Assembly (NCBI GenBank): GCA_002943765.1
Contig: PQWQ01000002.1
Span: 3,100,001-3,164,000 of the forward strand
Length of the DNA stretch: 64,000 nucleotides
Reading direction: 5' to 3'
Source: Psoroptes ovis
Lineage: Eukaryota; Arthropoda; Arachnida; Sarcoptiformes; Psoroptidae
In this document: piece after piece, positions 35,796 to 55,516 of the stretch
Position numbering within the stretch: position 1 is the first letter of the stretch
Layout of the letters: each line of letters begins with the position of its first letter
Made by a program: the position numbers and the translations under genes
The notes under the pieces: model-generated
What the model saw: only the letters and a program-made list of their open reading frames with translations
Database searches by the model: none
What the model was told of the DNA's origin: nothing

Positions 35796-37248
35796 TTATA
35801 CTTCATCATCATCCGCTGTTTCAGTTTTATGTTGGATTGACTCGTTCTCTCCATGGGGCATATTAGTATTTTGTACAGAATCCCCGCTATTCCGTTGACC
35901 AATGTCAGTTGTTTCTAATTGCAAATTATCACTGAAAAATTGTCCGCGCTTTATTCGATTATTATTATCAACCGATGATTGATCATCATCGTCATCTTTT
36001 TCATCAATTTCTTCCGGTAAAAAATCCATATAGCGACCTTTAAATGTGTGATTGTCATTGACCATCAAATTCGAATCTTGTTGCATTGAATTGCTAGTTT
36101 TGAGGGTATCACAATCTTCCGAGTTGATTCTTGATAATGGTAATGGTGAAATTTCTTGATTCATTTGAATGATTTCATCTTCATCCAGCATAACTACCTG
36201 TGAGAAACGTTTTTTATTCAAAATTTGTCCATCCGCGAATCTTTCTTGATGTCTCATTATTAATTTTGAATTAGTTAAATTCAAAGATTTTGAAAATTCT
36301 GATTGATTTCTTCCATTATCAGTGTCACTAGTGATTGGTGATGATTCTCGTTGATTCTTTGTCCGTTGATGATCAATGGACAATGATTTAAGGTCATTTT
36401 TACCAACAGTTTTACGACGATTTCTTTTGCGATAATCAATACGTCTATCAGAATTATATTGGACATGTGTCGGTGGTTTACGACATTTATCATCAGCATT
36501 ACCATTATCATTATTATTATCATCATCAATATATCGATACATATAACGAGATAATTCTTCATTTAAAAAATTTATTTCATTTCCCATTTGTAAGCGTTTG
36601 TTTTCGGATGATTTCAGCTGATGCTCAATTTTATTAATACGCACATTCAACTGTTTCAATTGTTCATTTAGTTCTTTTTTTTCATTGCGTGTTTGACGCC
36701 ATTTTGAGCGCCAATATTCTGTACATTCATTCCAGAAATTGATCGACTATAGAAAAATAATTTAAAATTTATGAACTTATGGTCATAATGTTTCGAAATT
36801 CAATCCATACCTTCTCCATTTGAAACATTTGCTTCTTCAATTCAATCATTTCTTTTTTATATGAATTTATTTCATCAAATGTTGATGATATTAATCTTCG
36901 ATGGTTATCATTTTTTGCTGATGATGATGCTATTTGAGTGGAAAAATTATTTTTTTGATGATTATTGTCAACAATTTGATTTTTCAAATTAGAAATATAT
37001 AATTGCGAAAAATCATGATTCAAACTATGACTATTATTCATATTATAATTATTAACATCTTTGACGAATTTATTTATATTTGCATCTTTGATAGCTTTTG
37101 ATGGATGAATGTTGTTGTTGAATAAGAGACCATAATTTGGTGATTTTATATGGCCAAATGAATTTAAATCATTGTTGGAAGATGTGTTTGTAGTCAGTGG
37201 AGCTGCATGTGAAAATCTTTTTTCTTTATTGCTTAAGATTTTTTCCAT
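35796..37248 (-). CDS. CCDC102: Coiled-coil domain-containing protein 102 homologue
   Basis: Exons 36,811-37,248 and 35,796-36,746 join in phase to 462 aa. Residues 1-110 are Asn/Ser-rich. The conserved element straddles the intron: LKKQMFQMEK then SINFWNECTEYWRSKWRQTR, matching the CCDC102A/B block MEKTMRWWSDCTANWREKW. It is followed by a coiled coil (about 165-210) and then by an acidic, disordered C-terminal half, where vertebrate CCDC102 has a longer myosin-like coiled coil. CCDC102 proteins are linked to centrosomes in vertebrates; here that is only inference. The gene is head-to-head with LENG1. Confidence 0.8.
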
Positions 37249-37578
37249 TTTTGTTATTTTTTGTTCGAGGTCTGATTAACATCACCAATTTTATTAAATT
37301 TTAGAATAAGATATTTCTTGAGATCATAGATTTTTGGCACATTTTTTAATTGAATTCAAAATTTCAACGAAATTATTTATTTCCAAAAAAAGCCTAATTT
37401 GATTGTTGTGGCTCAAAAAAAAAAAAAAAGATTTTGCTCATCGCTATCGATGGTGACTGTAATCGATCTTTAACAATCGATTGTTCGAATTTTAATGTTT
37501 ACATTTTTTTGGATTAATTTTTGTATTAATTTTAATTTGATAATTGAAAAAATAAATGAATTTGATTGAATTTTTAAT
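37249..37578. promoter_or_regulatory. Bidirectional promoter CCDC102 / LENG1 with three ATCGAT sites
   Basis: 330 bp between divergent ATGs. Three ATCGAT hexamers lie within 36 bp at 37,445, 37,461 and 37,475; the first is in TATCGATG, close to the DRE consensus TATCGATA bound by DREF/BEAF-type factors in insects. A 13-base poly-A run precedes them near 37,415. Confidence 0.5.
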
Positions 37579-38427
37579 ATGAATATTTTACCACATAAAT
37601 CATGGCATGTACGAACAAAGAAAAATATTGAACGTGTTCGTCGTGATGAAGCAAAAGCTGAACGTGAAGCAAAAGCTCTAGAACAACGATTGACACAAAT
37701 TGAAAATGAAAGACGAATTGATTTGCTCAAGAAACGACAAGGTATACAATCATCTTCGAAAAAAGATGATCAAGAAATTTCTAAAAAATTCGAATTATTC
37801 GAAGATTTTGAAGATAAAATAACCAAAGATGGTGAAAAATCGAATGAAGAAAAAATTGAAAATGAAAAATGGCAAGTTCGTACCGGAATATTTAGCTATT
37901 TGGATGGCAGATATAAATATGACAATCAAAGTGCAAATAATGAATGGTATCTAAAATCTCGTGAAGACCGTATGAACAGTGAAGTTGATAAAAATATCAA
38001 AGATGAACGTGTTAAACAGATGAATGATCCACTAACATCAATGAAATCTTATTTGTCAATTATGAAAAAAAATGAAAAAATTGATTTGGTTGAAGAAAAT
38101 CGAAAGAAAATTGAATCGATAAAACCTGATCCTTCGCCAAGCATATCAAGGAAACGAAAAAAACATAAGCATAAAAAACGAAACCTCCATGCAGATTCAA
38201 GTGATTCAGATTCACAATCCGATCCAAATTCTAAAAAAATTCTGATTGAAAAACTTAGATCCGAGAGACTATCGCGTGAACATCGAGAACGTCAACGTGC
38301 GAATGAATTATTGATCAAAAATGGATTACTTGATGCATCATCAATGAACTCTTTGAATGCGAATCAACCTAAACAAAAATATAATGCTCAATTCAACCCG
38401 CATTTAGCCAAACAGAATTATTCCTGA
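37579..38427 (+). CDS. LENG1: Leukocyte receptor cluster member 1 homologue (Cir_N domain)
   Basis: Single-exon gene of 282 aa. The first 35 residues, MNILPHKSWHVRTKKNIERV and RRDEAKAE, are the Cir_N domain shared by LENG1 and CIR and match LENG1 nearly residue for residue. A charged helical middle (FSYLDGRYKYD) corresponds to the LENG1 segment GILTYLG. A Lys/Arg-rich patch (SRKRKKHKHKKR), then LRSERLSREHRERQRANELL and the C-terminal KYNAQFNPHLAKQ agree with LENG1 (RYNSQFNPQLARR). Likely a nuclear, spliceosome-associated protein by family. Confidence 0.93.
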   Translation: MNILPHKSWHVRTKKNIERVRRDEAKAEREAKALEQRLTQIENERRIDLLKKRQGIQSSSKKDDQEISKKFELFEDFEDKITKDGEKSNEEKIENEKWQVRTGIFSYLDGRYKYDNQSANNEWYLKSREDRMNSEVDKNIKDERVKQMNDPLTSMKSYLSIMKKNEKIDLVEENRKKIESIKPDPSPSISRKRKKHKHKKRNLHADSSDSDSQSDPNSKKILIEKLRSERLSREHRERQRANELLIKNGLLDASSMNSLNANQPKQKYNAQFNPHLAKQNYS

Positions 38428-39804
38428 TGGTTAAGAACATTCATTGAAAAATTGGCTTAACTCGCGGACATTCAAAGAGCTGTTTAGCATTTTTAATGAT
38501 TATGAATTGAGGAGAACTTGGACCGAATGAAAAATATGTACGGTTATTTCATCGATTTCAGGTTCATGGATCCTGTAGATGCAATTTTGTTTGGTCATTA
38601 ATTACTAAGACATTAGATGGCAGTGATATCTTGTTATGAAATTTTTATTTTACCAAAAAGTTAAGCGACAAAAAAATTTGATAAAACTTGATTATATAAT
38701 ATCCGAGACCTCTGTATATATTACCAAGTATTTTATATTTATAAATAACATTATTTTCAATGAAAACATATAGATATGTGCATTTTCTTTTCATTATTAT
38801 TATTATTATTGTGTTCAGTATTTTAATTTAGTTTCATTATTTTCATTTCGATTATATGAATAGTGTTGTTTCAAAGTTCCATTGATTCTTGATTCTGTTG
38901 TTTGATTTGCCTCGTTGATGATGTCGATGTTGTCAGTGTGTTATTGTCGTTTTATTCAAACATATATATTTGATGATGATTTTTTTCAATTTAGAATAGA
39001 AATGAAGTAAAATGAAAAAATGCAGCTAATGGAATCTTTTCCGGTCGGTACATACACACACACACACACACACATGTGTATACATTGAATGCACATATAC
39101 AGATACAAATACAACAACTAAAAATGAACCGGAACTGCAGTCAGATGAGATGAAAAGTTTTCGTTGAAAATTTATTTTATTTTATTTTATTTTTCGATAA
39201 TTCATTTTATGTTCATTTCATTTCATTTCATTATTATTATTTCTTCTCAAAAGTAATAGTGTACCATCATCATCAACAACAACAGCGACGACGACAAGAA
39301 TATTCTTTTTATCATCTTCATCATCATCATAAATAGTGGTAAAAAGTAACTGGAAAGAATTGATTGGTTAGTGTGTATAGTGTATTCTTTATGTATTTAT
39401 ATTAAATATTAAATAAATGGTAATGTAATGAATAGAATTTAAATATGGACAGATCATTCGACTGAATACATATGGATAGACTATTGGATAGAACGTTGGA
39501 TTGAATTTTGAATTGACTCACAATTGAATTGAATACAACAACGTCAATTCATTTCAATTATTTTTTACTTTTGTTTTGTATTATTTAGACGATTCTATTT
39601 TCAATTACAATTATTATTATCATTATATTATCGATTTCTTGTATAGAATTTTATTCTTATTCTTTTTATTTATTTGCTCTATAGATTAGAAATTTGATGA
39701 TATTTATTATTATGATGATTATTTGTTAAAACATGTATGTGAAAACACAAGTAAAGAATAAGTAAATCAATGCTTGATTAGTTTAGTTTTCTCTTAATAT
39801 ATAG
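38428..39804. other. Intergenic right of LENG1
   Basis: 1.4 kb of AT-rich sequence. It has a CTCF-like half match CATTAGATGGCAG at 38,611-38,623, an (AC)10 run at 39,054-39,074, and TTTTA or TTTCA short runs near 39,170-39,240. No coding signal. Confidence 0.45.
39054..39074. repeat. (AC)10 microsatellite
   Basis: Perfect dinucleotide run interrupted only at its ends. Confidence 0.85.
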
Positions 39805-39812
39805 AGGTAGAT

Positions 39813-39972
39813 CAGTCATTCTCAACCAGTGTTCCGCCAGATTCAAAAAATGTAAAATTCCGAATTTAGTAAATCTAACTCATTTCTTTACTTGGTAAGC
39901 CGAACAAATTTCGGAAATAAAGGCTATTCCTTTTTTCATTGTGCCGCAGCAAAAAAAAGTTGAGAACAACTG
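39813..39972. mobile_element. hAT-type MITE, 160 bp, with 8-bp target duplication
   Basis: The left end reads CAGTCATTCTCAACC and the right end is its imperfect inverse (GTTGAGAACAACTG). CAGTGGTTCTCAAC-like ends are characteristic of hAT non-autonomous elements. The flanks carry a perfect 8-bp duplication, AGGTAGAT, at 39,805-39,812 and 39,973-39,980, the size hAT transposases make. No coding capacity. Confidence 0.88.
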
Positions 39973-39980
39973 AGGTAGAT

Positions 39981-42900
39981 AGAGATGTTTCTCTCAGTAA
40001 TATCGACTATTTATTGATTATCGGTTTTTGTTCCATATATAGCCATATGATGATGATGGGACATAAGGTCTATCTGTTCATAGAATTTCATTTTTAGATT
40101 TTCTGATAAATTTTCGGTTAACGAATAGAATTTTTGATATTCAAAGCTATAAATGATGATAGGAATTTAATTCATTGAATTTAGCAGCTTAATTTAGTCA
40201 GAATTGAGATAATAGGCCAGAATATTCTTGATATTTCGCAAAGAAGTCTCATTAATATCAAAATTGAACTGAACAGGATTTTTCTCATGCATTTCTATTC
40301 ATTTTATTTTTAGAATTTTTCTCCATAGAATTTGTCAAATCATTTATCATATTATATAATAAACTTTTATTTGAAATTCAAAAAAAAATCTGAATTAATC
40401 ATTTTCTCTACATTACATTGTAGATTGTATTCGCTGTATTTAAACTTGTAAATAAACAAACACATAAATATTTATTTATTTTCTCAGTCTATTAGACATT
40501 ATGCAAACGCTTAGAAAATATACAATAATAAAAGATTATGAAATGCAAATATATGCAGCAAACAATTAAACAAAAATGTTTTGTCTTTGTTTTGTTTAGA
40601 ACAAATAACTATTCCAAGCGATTATCTTATTTATTATTGTTATTATCATCATCATATTTTGATTCAATTTCAAATTATTCAAAATGAAACACACAGAAAT
40701 ATACATCGATTTATGTGTGTTTGTGTGTGTATTTGACAAAAGTAAACATTGAATCATGAAAATAGAGCAAAATAGGTTCAAAAATAGACAAAACCACTTA
40801 ACAATTTATCATTTGTTTGTCATCTATTCATCAATGGCCAATCATTGGTCAATCAATGATCATGGTCAATTTTTTTGAGGTTTCAATGACTATACAACAT
40901 ACGTACATAATACAATAATACATGTTGATATTTGAAGTATAATTGTGTTTACATTGTTGTTTCAACATTAACAACAGCAACAACATTGATCATCATCAAA
41001 TGATGAGGACATTTCATACCATATCAAGGCTCTTGAATGCTAATTTTTGTTTCATTTCGATATTCACAATCTGAGTTTGCAAAATTTGCAATTGAAATCA
41101 ATCCTCGATTGCCAATTCATGTAATGTTAATTTGATTCTTGTTTCGCTCTTTGATTCTGTTTAATTTCATTGATCATTGAAGGGTCTTGTGAATTTCAAA
41201 ATTGTGAAATATTTTCAATTTGTAAAATATTCGTATCATCATTTTCCATTATTTGTTCCATCTTTAAATGATGATAATTCAGATATTTGAATTTATATTT
41301 TTGCCAGATAATTTTGCAACCATCAAAAGCAAGGATGCTATCTCTAGTAATATCAAATGATGGTGTCAATATTTGAAAGCAAATCAATTTACAAATTTGA
41401 TGAATTTATAAATTTAGTCCCATTTTTAATGGATTCATTTTTTTCTATCAATGAATAACAATGAACAATGATTGAAATGAATTGAATTTGAATTTGTTGA
41501 ATGGTTGAATGAAATCGGAATCCATTAGGTACCCTTTTAGAATGTGTTATTTTTGTTATTTTGCACTTTTTGGCTTACAAAAGGTCTCAACCTCATTCAT
41601 ACAACCTTTAAGACCATTGGCAAGCAGCCTTTGCGATGCAATCGGCGCCATTTGCCATTTGATGACATCATGAAAGCTTACCACGGCCAAATTTTTGAAT
41701 GGTTGAACAACACTGAAGCTCTTTTTTTGACAAGAATTTTTCAATAGAATAATGATTTTTAATGATTAATAAACTATATATGGTGATATATGGTTAACTA
41801 CAGCAACAACAACAATATGCATATCTGATATGGAATATTCTCTGAAATTGAGAATCATTTACAGAGAGTCAAGAATATCATGAATGAATGCAAATGATGT
41901 TATGGTGCCATGAATGGAGAGAGAGCTGGAGAGTGATAGAGTGAAATAAATGGAGCAAAAGGCGTTAATAAATGTGAATAATGATGATGATGATGAATAA
42001 TGAATAATAAACTTTCATTTTTTCACATCATTAAAATTTGTTTTGAATATGTATGTTTTAACCATTCATATACATACACACAGATATGATGAATTCATTT
42101 GAATCTATATTTTTTTCCAAAGTAGACATGTGATATATGAGTGAGTGTAAGAGTGTCTTTGCTTATGTAATCACTTTTATCATGAAAAAATATTCAAAAA
42201 ATCGTCAATTTTGAACATCTTGTCATGATAATGACACATCAGAAGAATACTCTGCTCGATGATGAATATGGTGATGGTCGTGGATGATGATGATCATTTA
42301 TTGAATAAGCATGGCCATTATCATCCGTTGGTGGCTATTATCATTCATTTTAATGATGACAATTTTTAACTTTGAAGATCTTGGCCCTTTGGAAATTTAA
42401 ATATTCCAATATTTTGATGTTCCAAAATTTTGAAATTCTTAAATTCATTAATTCTGGAATCTTGGAATTTTAAAGTTTCAGAATAATTGCAAATCATTCA
42501 AATTGGATATGCATTAAATTGAATTTAATTTGAATTCAATTTCCAAGGATTTTCTCTTCCAGCTTTTGCAATTGTAATCAATATGTCTGTGCGCGTGTAT
42601 GTGTGCGAATTATTTAAAATATATTTAAAATACATTTTGTAATACAATTGAAAATGTTTATTATTATTAGCATTATTTAAATACATTTTCAAGTATCTTG
42701 ATGATGAGAATGAGCATGAAAATATTTAAAATATTGAATAAAATGCAAAAAAGTGGCAAATCACACGGACTTTGATCATTTATTGCCGCATTTTATATTG
42801 TATTTTGCATCCATTGAAAAATAATAATAACAATTGATTGTGTACAATAATAATACAAAATTAAAACACGCGTACGTTGTGTACACATAATGCTTAGCTT

Positions 42901-44543
42901 TTTATTATTTCTATTTCTATTATATGTTTCAATTCAAATACATAATTGAAAGAATTATGTATTCATTTGATGTCGATGTTAATGTTGTCGATGTTTGAGT
43001 GATTATCATTGTTGTTGCTGTAAAATAATAATCACAATATCTGAATCTGTTGTATCTGTTAATCAATTGTATCATTGAATGGATGAATGAATAGCAATGA
43101 ACTTAAAATGAAAATAAAAAAGGACCATTTAATCAAAATATGTGCCTCGTGCCTATGACCTTAGACCTTTTTATTTTTATTTTTTTCTAGGTATAACCTA
43201 GAATATAATGGTAATAAATAATATCATTGATATAATACAGAAAACATTTAGATGCTTATGTGGCTGATTATATTGAGATATATTTAAATATATCCATCAA
43301 TATATCAGTATAAATATACGTGTATATGTTTCAATTTTATCATCTTTTCAGTTGATTCTCAAACTTCAATATTGTTACAATCAATACAAAATATTATCAT
43401 CATAAGTATATGATTCAAAACTTTTGTGAAATATACACGTGTTTTTATTGTTGTTGTTGTTGATGTTGTCATTGATGCTCAGATTCACTACGAGTGAATT
43501 TACGAATGTAAATGAATGAAAATATGATCAAAAATAATCAAAAATTCATGGGTACAAATGAATATTTATCAAAGCTCAAAGCTCAGCTCTCATAAATCGT
43601 GGACATAAACACAAAGAGTGGATAATACAACGATTATTGGCTTATTTTTCAATTGATTGGTCGTAGATCAATTTTTCAAATATTAAGTTATCACCCGAAA
43701 TCTATGGAATCTTGTAAATTATCATATTTTGTTCTTTGTTTTGCTTTCGTTTTGTTGAAATAAATATACGCTTGAATGATTATGATTAACTATGAACTAC
43801 GTATTTCAATATCAATGGGCTTCGATTGTGTTTACGAATTGTTTTGAAGATAATTTTTGCACGAAAAACAAATCATATTCATGTTGCTGTTGCTGCTGTT
43901 GTATTCGATGTTGTTGTAAACACGTATACACACACGTGTGATCAATGATCAACGAAAAAATCCTGAGTAAGAAAAATCTTTTTTTTTTTTTTTTTTTTGA
44001 CACTTTTATGGGAAAATTTCGGTGACAAAAAAATTGAATCAAACAAATCAAAATAATAGTTGGTGGTGGTGGTTCTGGTGGCAATAATCCACCACTGGTA
44101 CCACCGTTTGGTCGTCTTTTTCACCCTTACACACACTGATTATTGATTGATTATTACACGTTCGCCGGCATTATTCGAGATATTCAAATGAATCCAATCA
44201 GGTAGCTGTTTGTTTGTTGGGCCATTCATTCATTCATAAAAGTGATTAATCATATTTGAATCATTAAAATCGATAAAATGCTAAATTTTAAATCACAAAT
44301 TCCATTTTTGACACACAAATAAATTTAATTTAATCTCATATCATAATGTTAATAATGGTTGATATTTACAACAACAACTTTAAACATCTATGTATGAATG
44401 GTCTCATACATATGTTTTCTATGAATAATTTTTGAAATTTAAATATTTTTTTAAGTAAATAAAAAAATCTAATTAAAAATTCATTAGTCGGTTGCCGTTG
44501 TGTTAATATATCCAAATTAATTATTATAATACAATAAAACAAT
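39981..44543. other. Long intergenic stretch between LENG1 and Ets65A
   Basis: 4.6 kb, mostly AT-rich with simple runs. A GC-richer patch at 41,570-41,745 looks like a degraded coding fragment open in one frame for 67 codons (DDIMKAYHGQIFEWLNNTEA). Another poly-T run is at 43,979-43,999. The Ets65A 3' UTR is at the right end. No other gene is supported. Confidence 0.45.
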
Positions 44544-51394
<6,851 letters not shown>

Positions 51395-52600
51395 TAAGAG
51401 ATTGGTCAAATTTTATCAAAAGATTATTCAAAAAACGATGAAATTTTGAATTTTTTCTTAAATTTTGACTTTTGACTTGATAAATCAACTTCTATATTCA
51501 AATGACAAAAAAAACAATTCCATAAATGAAATGATGGAAAATAAAATCGAAGAAAAAATCATTTTTATTTTTTCATTTTGTGTCGAATATTTGTTCATAT
51601 TATCATCATAATTCACATGCTCAAAAAAAAAAAAAAATTTGTTGTGCTGTTTGCTTTCATCAAACCAATGATTCGTTTATTCGTTTATGTGTGTGTGTGT
51701 GTCAGTGAGTGTATGAGAGTGTTCATTTGGATGTATGTGCTCAATTTGCTCAGTTTGTTCAGTTTAATTTGGTTTTTTTTTTTTGAAGAACAAAATAAAC
51801 ATTCGAAAAAAAGAAAAAAAAAATGAAAATAGTAAAATGATCCAATCATCTTGCACCATTTCCGTATGTGGTACGCCTATTCATTCAATTATTATCAATT
51901 AAAGTGGGCGGAGTTTGTCGTATGTTTGTCATGAGCCAAAAAAGAAAAAAATTCCAGAAAAAATTTCTGATTGGAATTTTTTTTCCATTTTTTTTTCTAA
52001 ATGAAACATATCAAATTTTCTTGAAAAGAATCAAATACAAAAGAATATTCTTCAAACGGGGCTTCAAAATCCAAATAAATTTTCGTTTTTGACGAAAAAT
52101 TAAATTACAAATTAGTTTCATAAATTAAAATTTTTTTGAAAAAGATTTTCTAAAAGATTTTTTTTTTGGATCCCAGAAAATTCCTGATCCAATTATCTTC
52201 GTTTTTTCAACTAAGCCCAGGCTAAGGCCCTTTGAAGGTCCTAGCTAGCTCATCAAAGGTCTGAGGTCTTCGATTCTAAGGTTCTTATTGAATTCATTCA
52301 TTTCTGACTTGCTGACATACAAACCAAGCACACTGGAATCAATTTTCAACAACGAAATTCAGTTAATTAATTTCAAGTAATCAAGTGAACAAATAACAAA
52401 TAAATAATAATGGTCGTTAAATCGATTATCATCGATTATTGTTGAATTTTCAAAAATTCGAAATTGAAAATTGAAATCCATATATCACATGGCAGCGACG
52501 GTCAAAGGTCTTTATGGTCCATAACAATGACAGCAATAATAATAATCATAACAAATTTTTAAAAGAAAAAAGATGCTTTTAATTTTTTTTTTGTTCGTTC
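51395..52600. other. Upstream flank of Ets65A, no gene seen
   Basis: 1.2 kb with poly-A and poly-T runs and a TGTG run near 51,690. The 51,285-51,488 minus frame is a shadow of the coding exon. Confidence 0.4.
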
Positions 52601-52700
52601 GTTTGTACGTAGCAAGCGACACGTGCTTGTGAAAATAGTGATTGGCCAAAAGCCAATCATCTGTGTTCGTTGTATGCGCAAGTTATGCCAATCAAACCAC
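52601..52700. promoter_or_regulatory. CCAAT-box and E-box cluster, putative distal promoter
   Basis: Within 100 bp: E-box CACGTG at 52,620-52,625; an inverted pair of CCAAT boxes TGATTGGC/GCCAATCA with a 5-base gap at 52,639-52,659; and a third GCCAATCA at 52,687-52,694 in direct orientation. Composition is more balanced than the flanks. It lies 1.2 kb upstream of the Ets65A ATG and no other gene is near, so it could be the promoter of that gene. That assignment is inference. Confidence 0.4.
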
Positions 52701-55360
52701 ATTGAAAAATTTTTTTCATTTTTTTCTTGGACCAAAAGGGGGTAGCGAACGCGAAAAATCACAAATCGAAAATCGAAGGGGATGTATCCATGTTATCACC
52801 GAAAAATTTTCATTTCGTTACATTCATTACCGAAGCATTGAATTTATGAACAGTACTTCGGGTATAAATGGTTCATGATCATCATCATCATCATCATCAA
52901 ACATGGACCATTGTGATGAGATCAAAACATTAATAATAATAACGATGTGGTACCACGACGCTCTATCATCATTTATAATATTGAAAATGAATAAAAATTA
53001 TTTATTTCGATATTGAATTTATGAATGGTACACACGAATACACATATATTCATTTACAAAAATGTTTCACATCAAAACATTTTTTGCTTTTTTGGTTCAT
53101 AACGATTTTTAATTCAGAAATAGACAATAGACCAAAATATATTCATAATACACACAACAAGACAGACAAAACACGTGTATTATAAATGAAATACACGTGT
53201 CTATTTATCTTTTGTTGTTGTTGTTGCTGATGTTGATGCTTGTCGTTTGTTGTTTTGATTACATTTTTTTGAATGCAAAGCAACAATAACGACATGAAAG
53301 ACAAGAGCAGCAAACAAAATTGCATACAAATAGGCCAGAATAGATCAAAATAGACCAAAGAAAAAAAACTGAAAATGTCTCGTCAAGCATGCTATTATCA
53401 TCATCATTTTAGTTGATTTTCCTATGCATCAACCATGTACAACATTGAAGTTTCAAATTTTCAGATTTTGATTTTTGCTGTTTTTAAAATTCATCGAAAT
53501 TCGAAAAATGGTTAATGGTCATCACAAATACTTATGTATGGTATGTATTGACATGTGACAAGCATCAGCATCATCACCATCAACATATTCATCAGCAGCA
53601 TCGACATCGACATGGTCATCAGCATCATGATGATCAGTGACGCTTGAAGCATTTCTTATTGCCAATTATCATCATATCTATTCTTTGATTGACCATCGAT
53701 TTTCATTTTTTGTTGTATTTTGATTTTTTTTTTTTTTTTTTTGATCGATTTTTCTTTATATTTTTTCATTGATATAAATTCTTATTGTGTCATGAATTAC
53801 TCGTTGTTATTTGTTTGTTGCCATCCGATATGGTCATTTGAGATCATCATTCGATCACCATTATCATCATGACCATCAATGAATAGATAAAAGAAGAATT
53901 GAAAAATCATGTTCCATAATTGATGATACAATAATAATGATGATCATGGGCATTAGCAATGATGGCTAATAGACCATGGACAATAGTAAAATATTATGGG
54001 CCAATCATCATCAATGGAATCAATATCGATCGTTATCATTCGATATTCATTGTTTTTTATGGATTTTTTTTTGTTTGAAATTTTTTATATAATATATATA
54101 CCATATATACAATGAATACACACTCATTTATATGAATGGGAATATTTATTTATTTATCAATAATTCATCTATATTTTATCAATAAATATCAATTCGAATT
54201 TGAAAAATTGATTATTTATGAATACATTTATATGAATCTATGAATATTTATAAGTATATGAATACAAATGAACGCTAATATGTATTTGTACAGTAGTTCA
54301 ATCATGATTTTATTCATTTCAAAAATTTCAATTCAAATGATAATTTTTCGTAATGATGATAATAATTTGTTATGATCGCATCTGCCTTTGAACAATTAAT
54401 CATCTGACGGTAGCGGTGGCGGCGGTGGTGGATAATTAATCATTTGACGCTGGCGGTGTTGGTGGACAGTGGACAATGGCGAAAATATGCTAATTTGTAC
54501 ACCATGGTCAAGGACCATGTTGCTGAAGAAGATTGTAAGGAAATGGTTATAATAATGATCATAACGATGATAATGGTGAGGATAATTAAAAATTAATGAA
54601 TGGATGGCCCCAAAAAACGAAAAGATTTCAAAATCTGGGCCCATTCATATATACCTAACAAATAACAACAACAGGAGAAATCAATAAATTAATTGAATTT
54701 TGATTTTGATTTTTTTTAATGTCGGGAAAATTTTCCGAAAAAACTGAAAAATTGACACAAATTGAATTTATCAATTTTTTTCAAAATTCATAGATGTTGT
54801 GAACAAATAAAGTTAAATTCAATTTTACGAAATTTTTCCGAAATTTTCCTACAAAATTTTCACCAGCAACGAATACGTGGATACCGGTGAAAATTTGAAA
54901 ACATCTGAGACCATCCGTAGCTCAAATCTTTGCTCTATTTCGATCTATCACTACGTTTGTGTATGGATCAAAACATGACGAATTAATGAATCAAATAAAC
55001 ATTATTGAAGGCTCCAAGGGTGGCCTAACGATAATGTTAGATTCACTGATGAAATTGGAAAATAAAAATTTTAATTAAAAGATTAAAATTTATTCAGGAT
55101 GATCATATTATTGTTATTATTCTATGGATGCCCATAATGCACGATAGAATTCATGTTTTTTTCAAAGGTTAAGCGAGTGAATAATGATGATAATAATGAT
55201 CATTACAAACATTCACAAACATCATTCGCCTCCTGTGGTGCAGCCGATTTTATTCAATTATCACTTCTGTGTGTGTATGCGCGCATTTGATTCTGTTTAG
55301 CGCATCTTTGAATTTATTTATTCCTGCATTTGTTTATTCATACAGTTTGATATTCTAAAA
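52701..55360. other. Gene-less stretch
   Basis: 2.7 kb with CAT/ATG runs (a TCA run near 52,877), CAG/CAT-rich patches near 53,560-53,630 and a poly-T run near 53,726. An 11-bp perfect inverted repeat, AAATTTTCACC, lies at 54,855-54,865 and 54,887-54,897. No coding frame is credible. Confidence 0.45.
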
Positions 55361-55516
55361 CAGTGATTCCCAAACTGGGCGATTCAGCAATTAAGGTGGG
55401 CGATGATGGTCCATGGGTGCATTATTGGGCAATGGACATTTCTTAAGAGGTGGGCGATTGAGAATATTTTTTTTTGAGAAAGTGGGCTATGGCCCCAAAA
55501 AGTTTGGGAATCACTG
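55361..55516. mobile_element. hAT-type MITE, 156 bp, with 8-bp target duplication
   Basis: Terminal inverted repeats CAGTGATTCCCAAACT and AGTTTGGGAATCACTG are perfectly complementary over 15 bases or more. The 8-bp target duplication TTCTAAAA at 55,353-55,360 and 55,517-55,524 is perfect. The interior is GC-richer and has no frame. The ends belong to the CAGTG-type hAT group but differ from those of the element at 39,813, so it is a second family. Confidence 0.9.

Noticed and set aside
43812..44136. Minus frames with Gln runs
   Set aside because: They are translations of TTG/CTG simple repeats next to a poly-T run.
53143..53358. Gln-rich minus frame near 53,200
   Set aside because: Simple TTG repeat translated; no gene context.
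54396..54644. Minus frame ending PPPPPPLPSDD
   Set aside because: Derived from a GGCGGTGGTGG simple tract.
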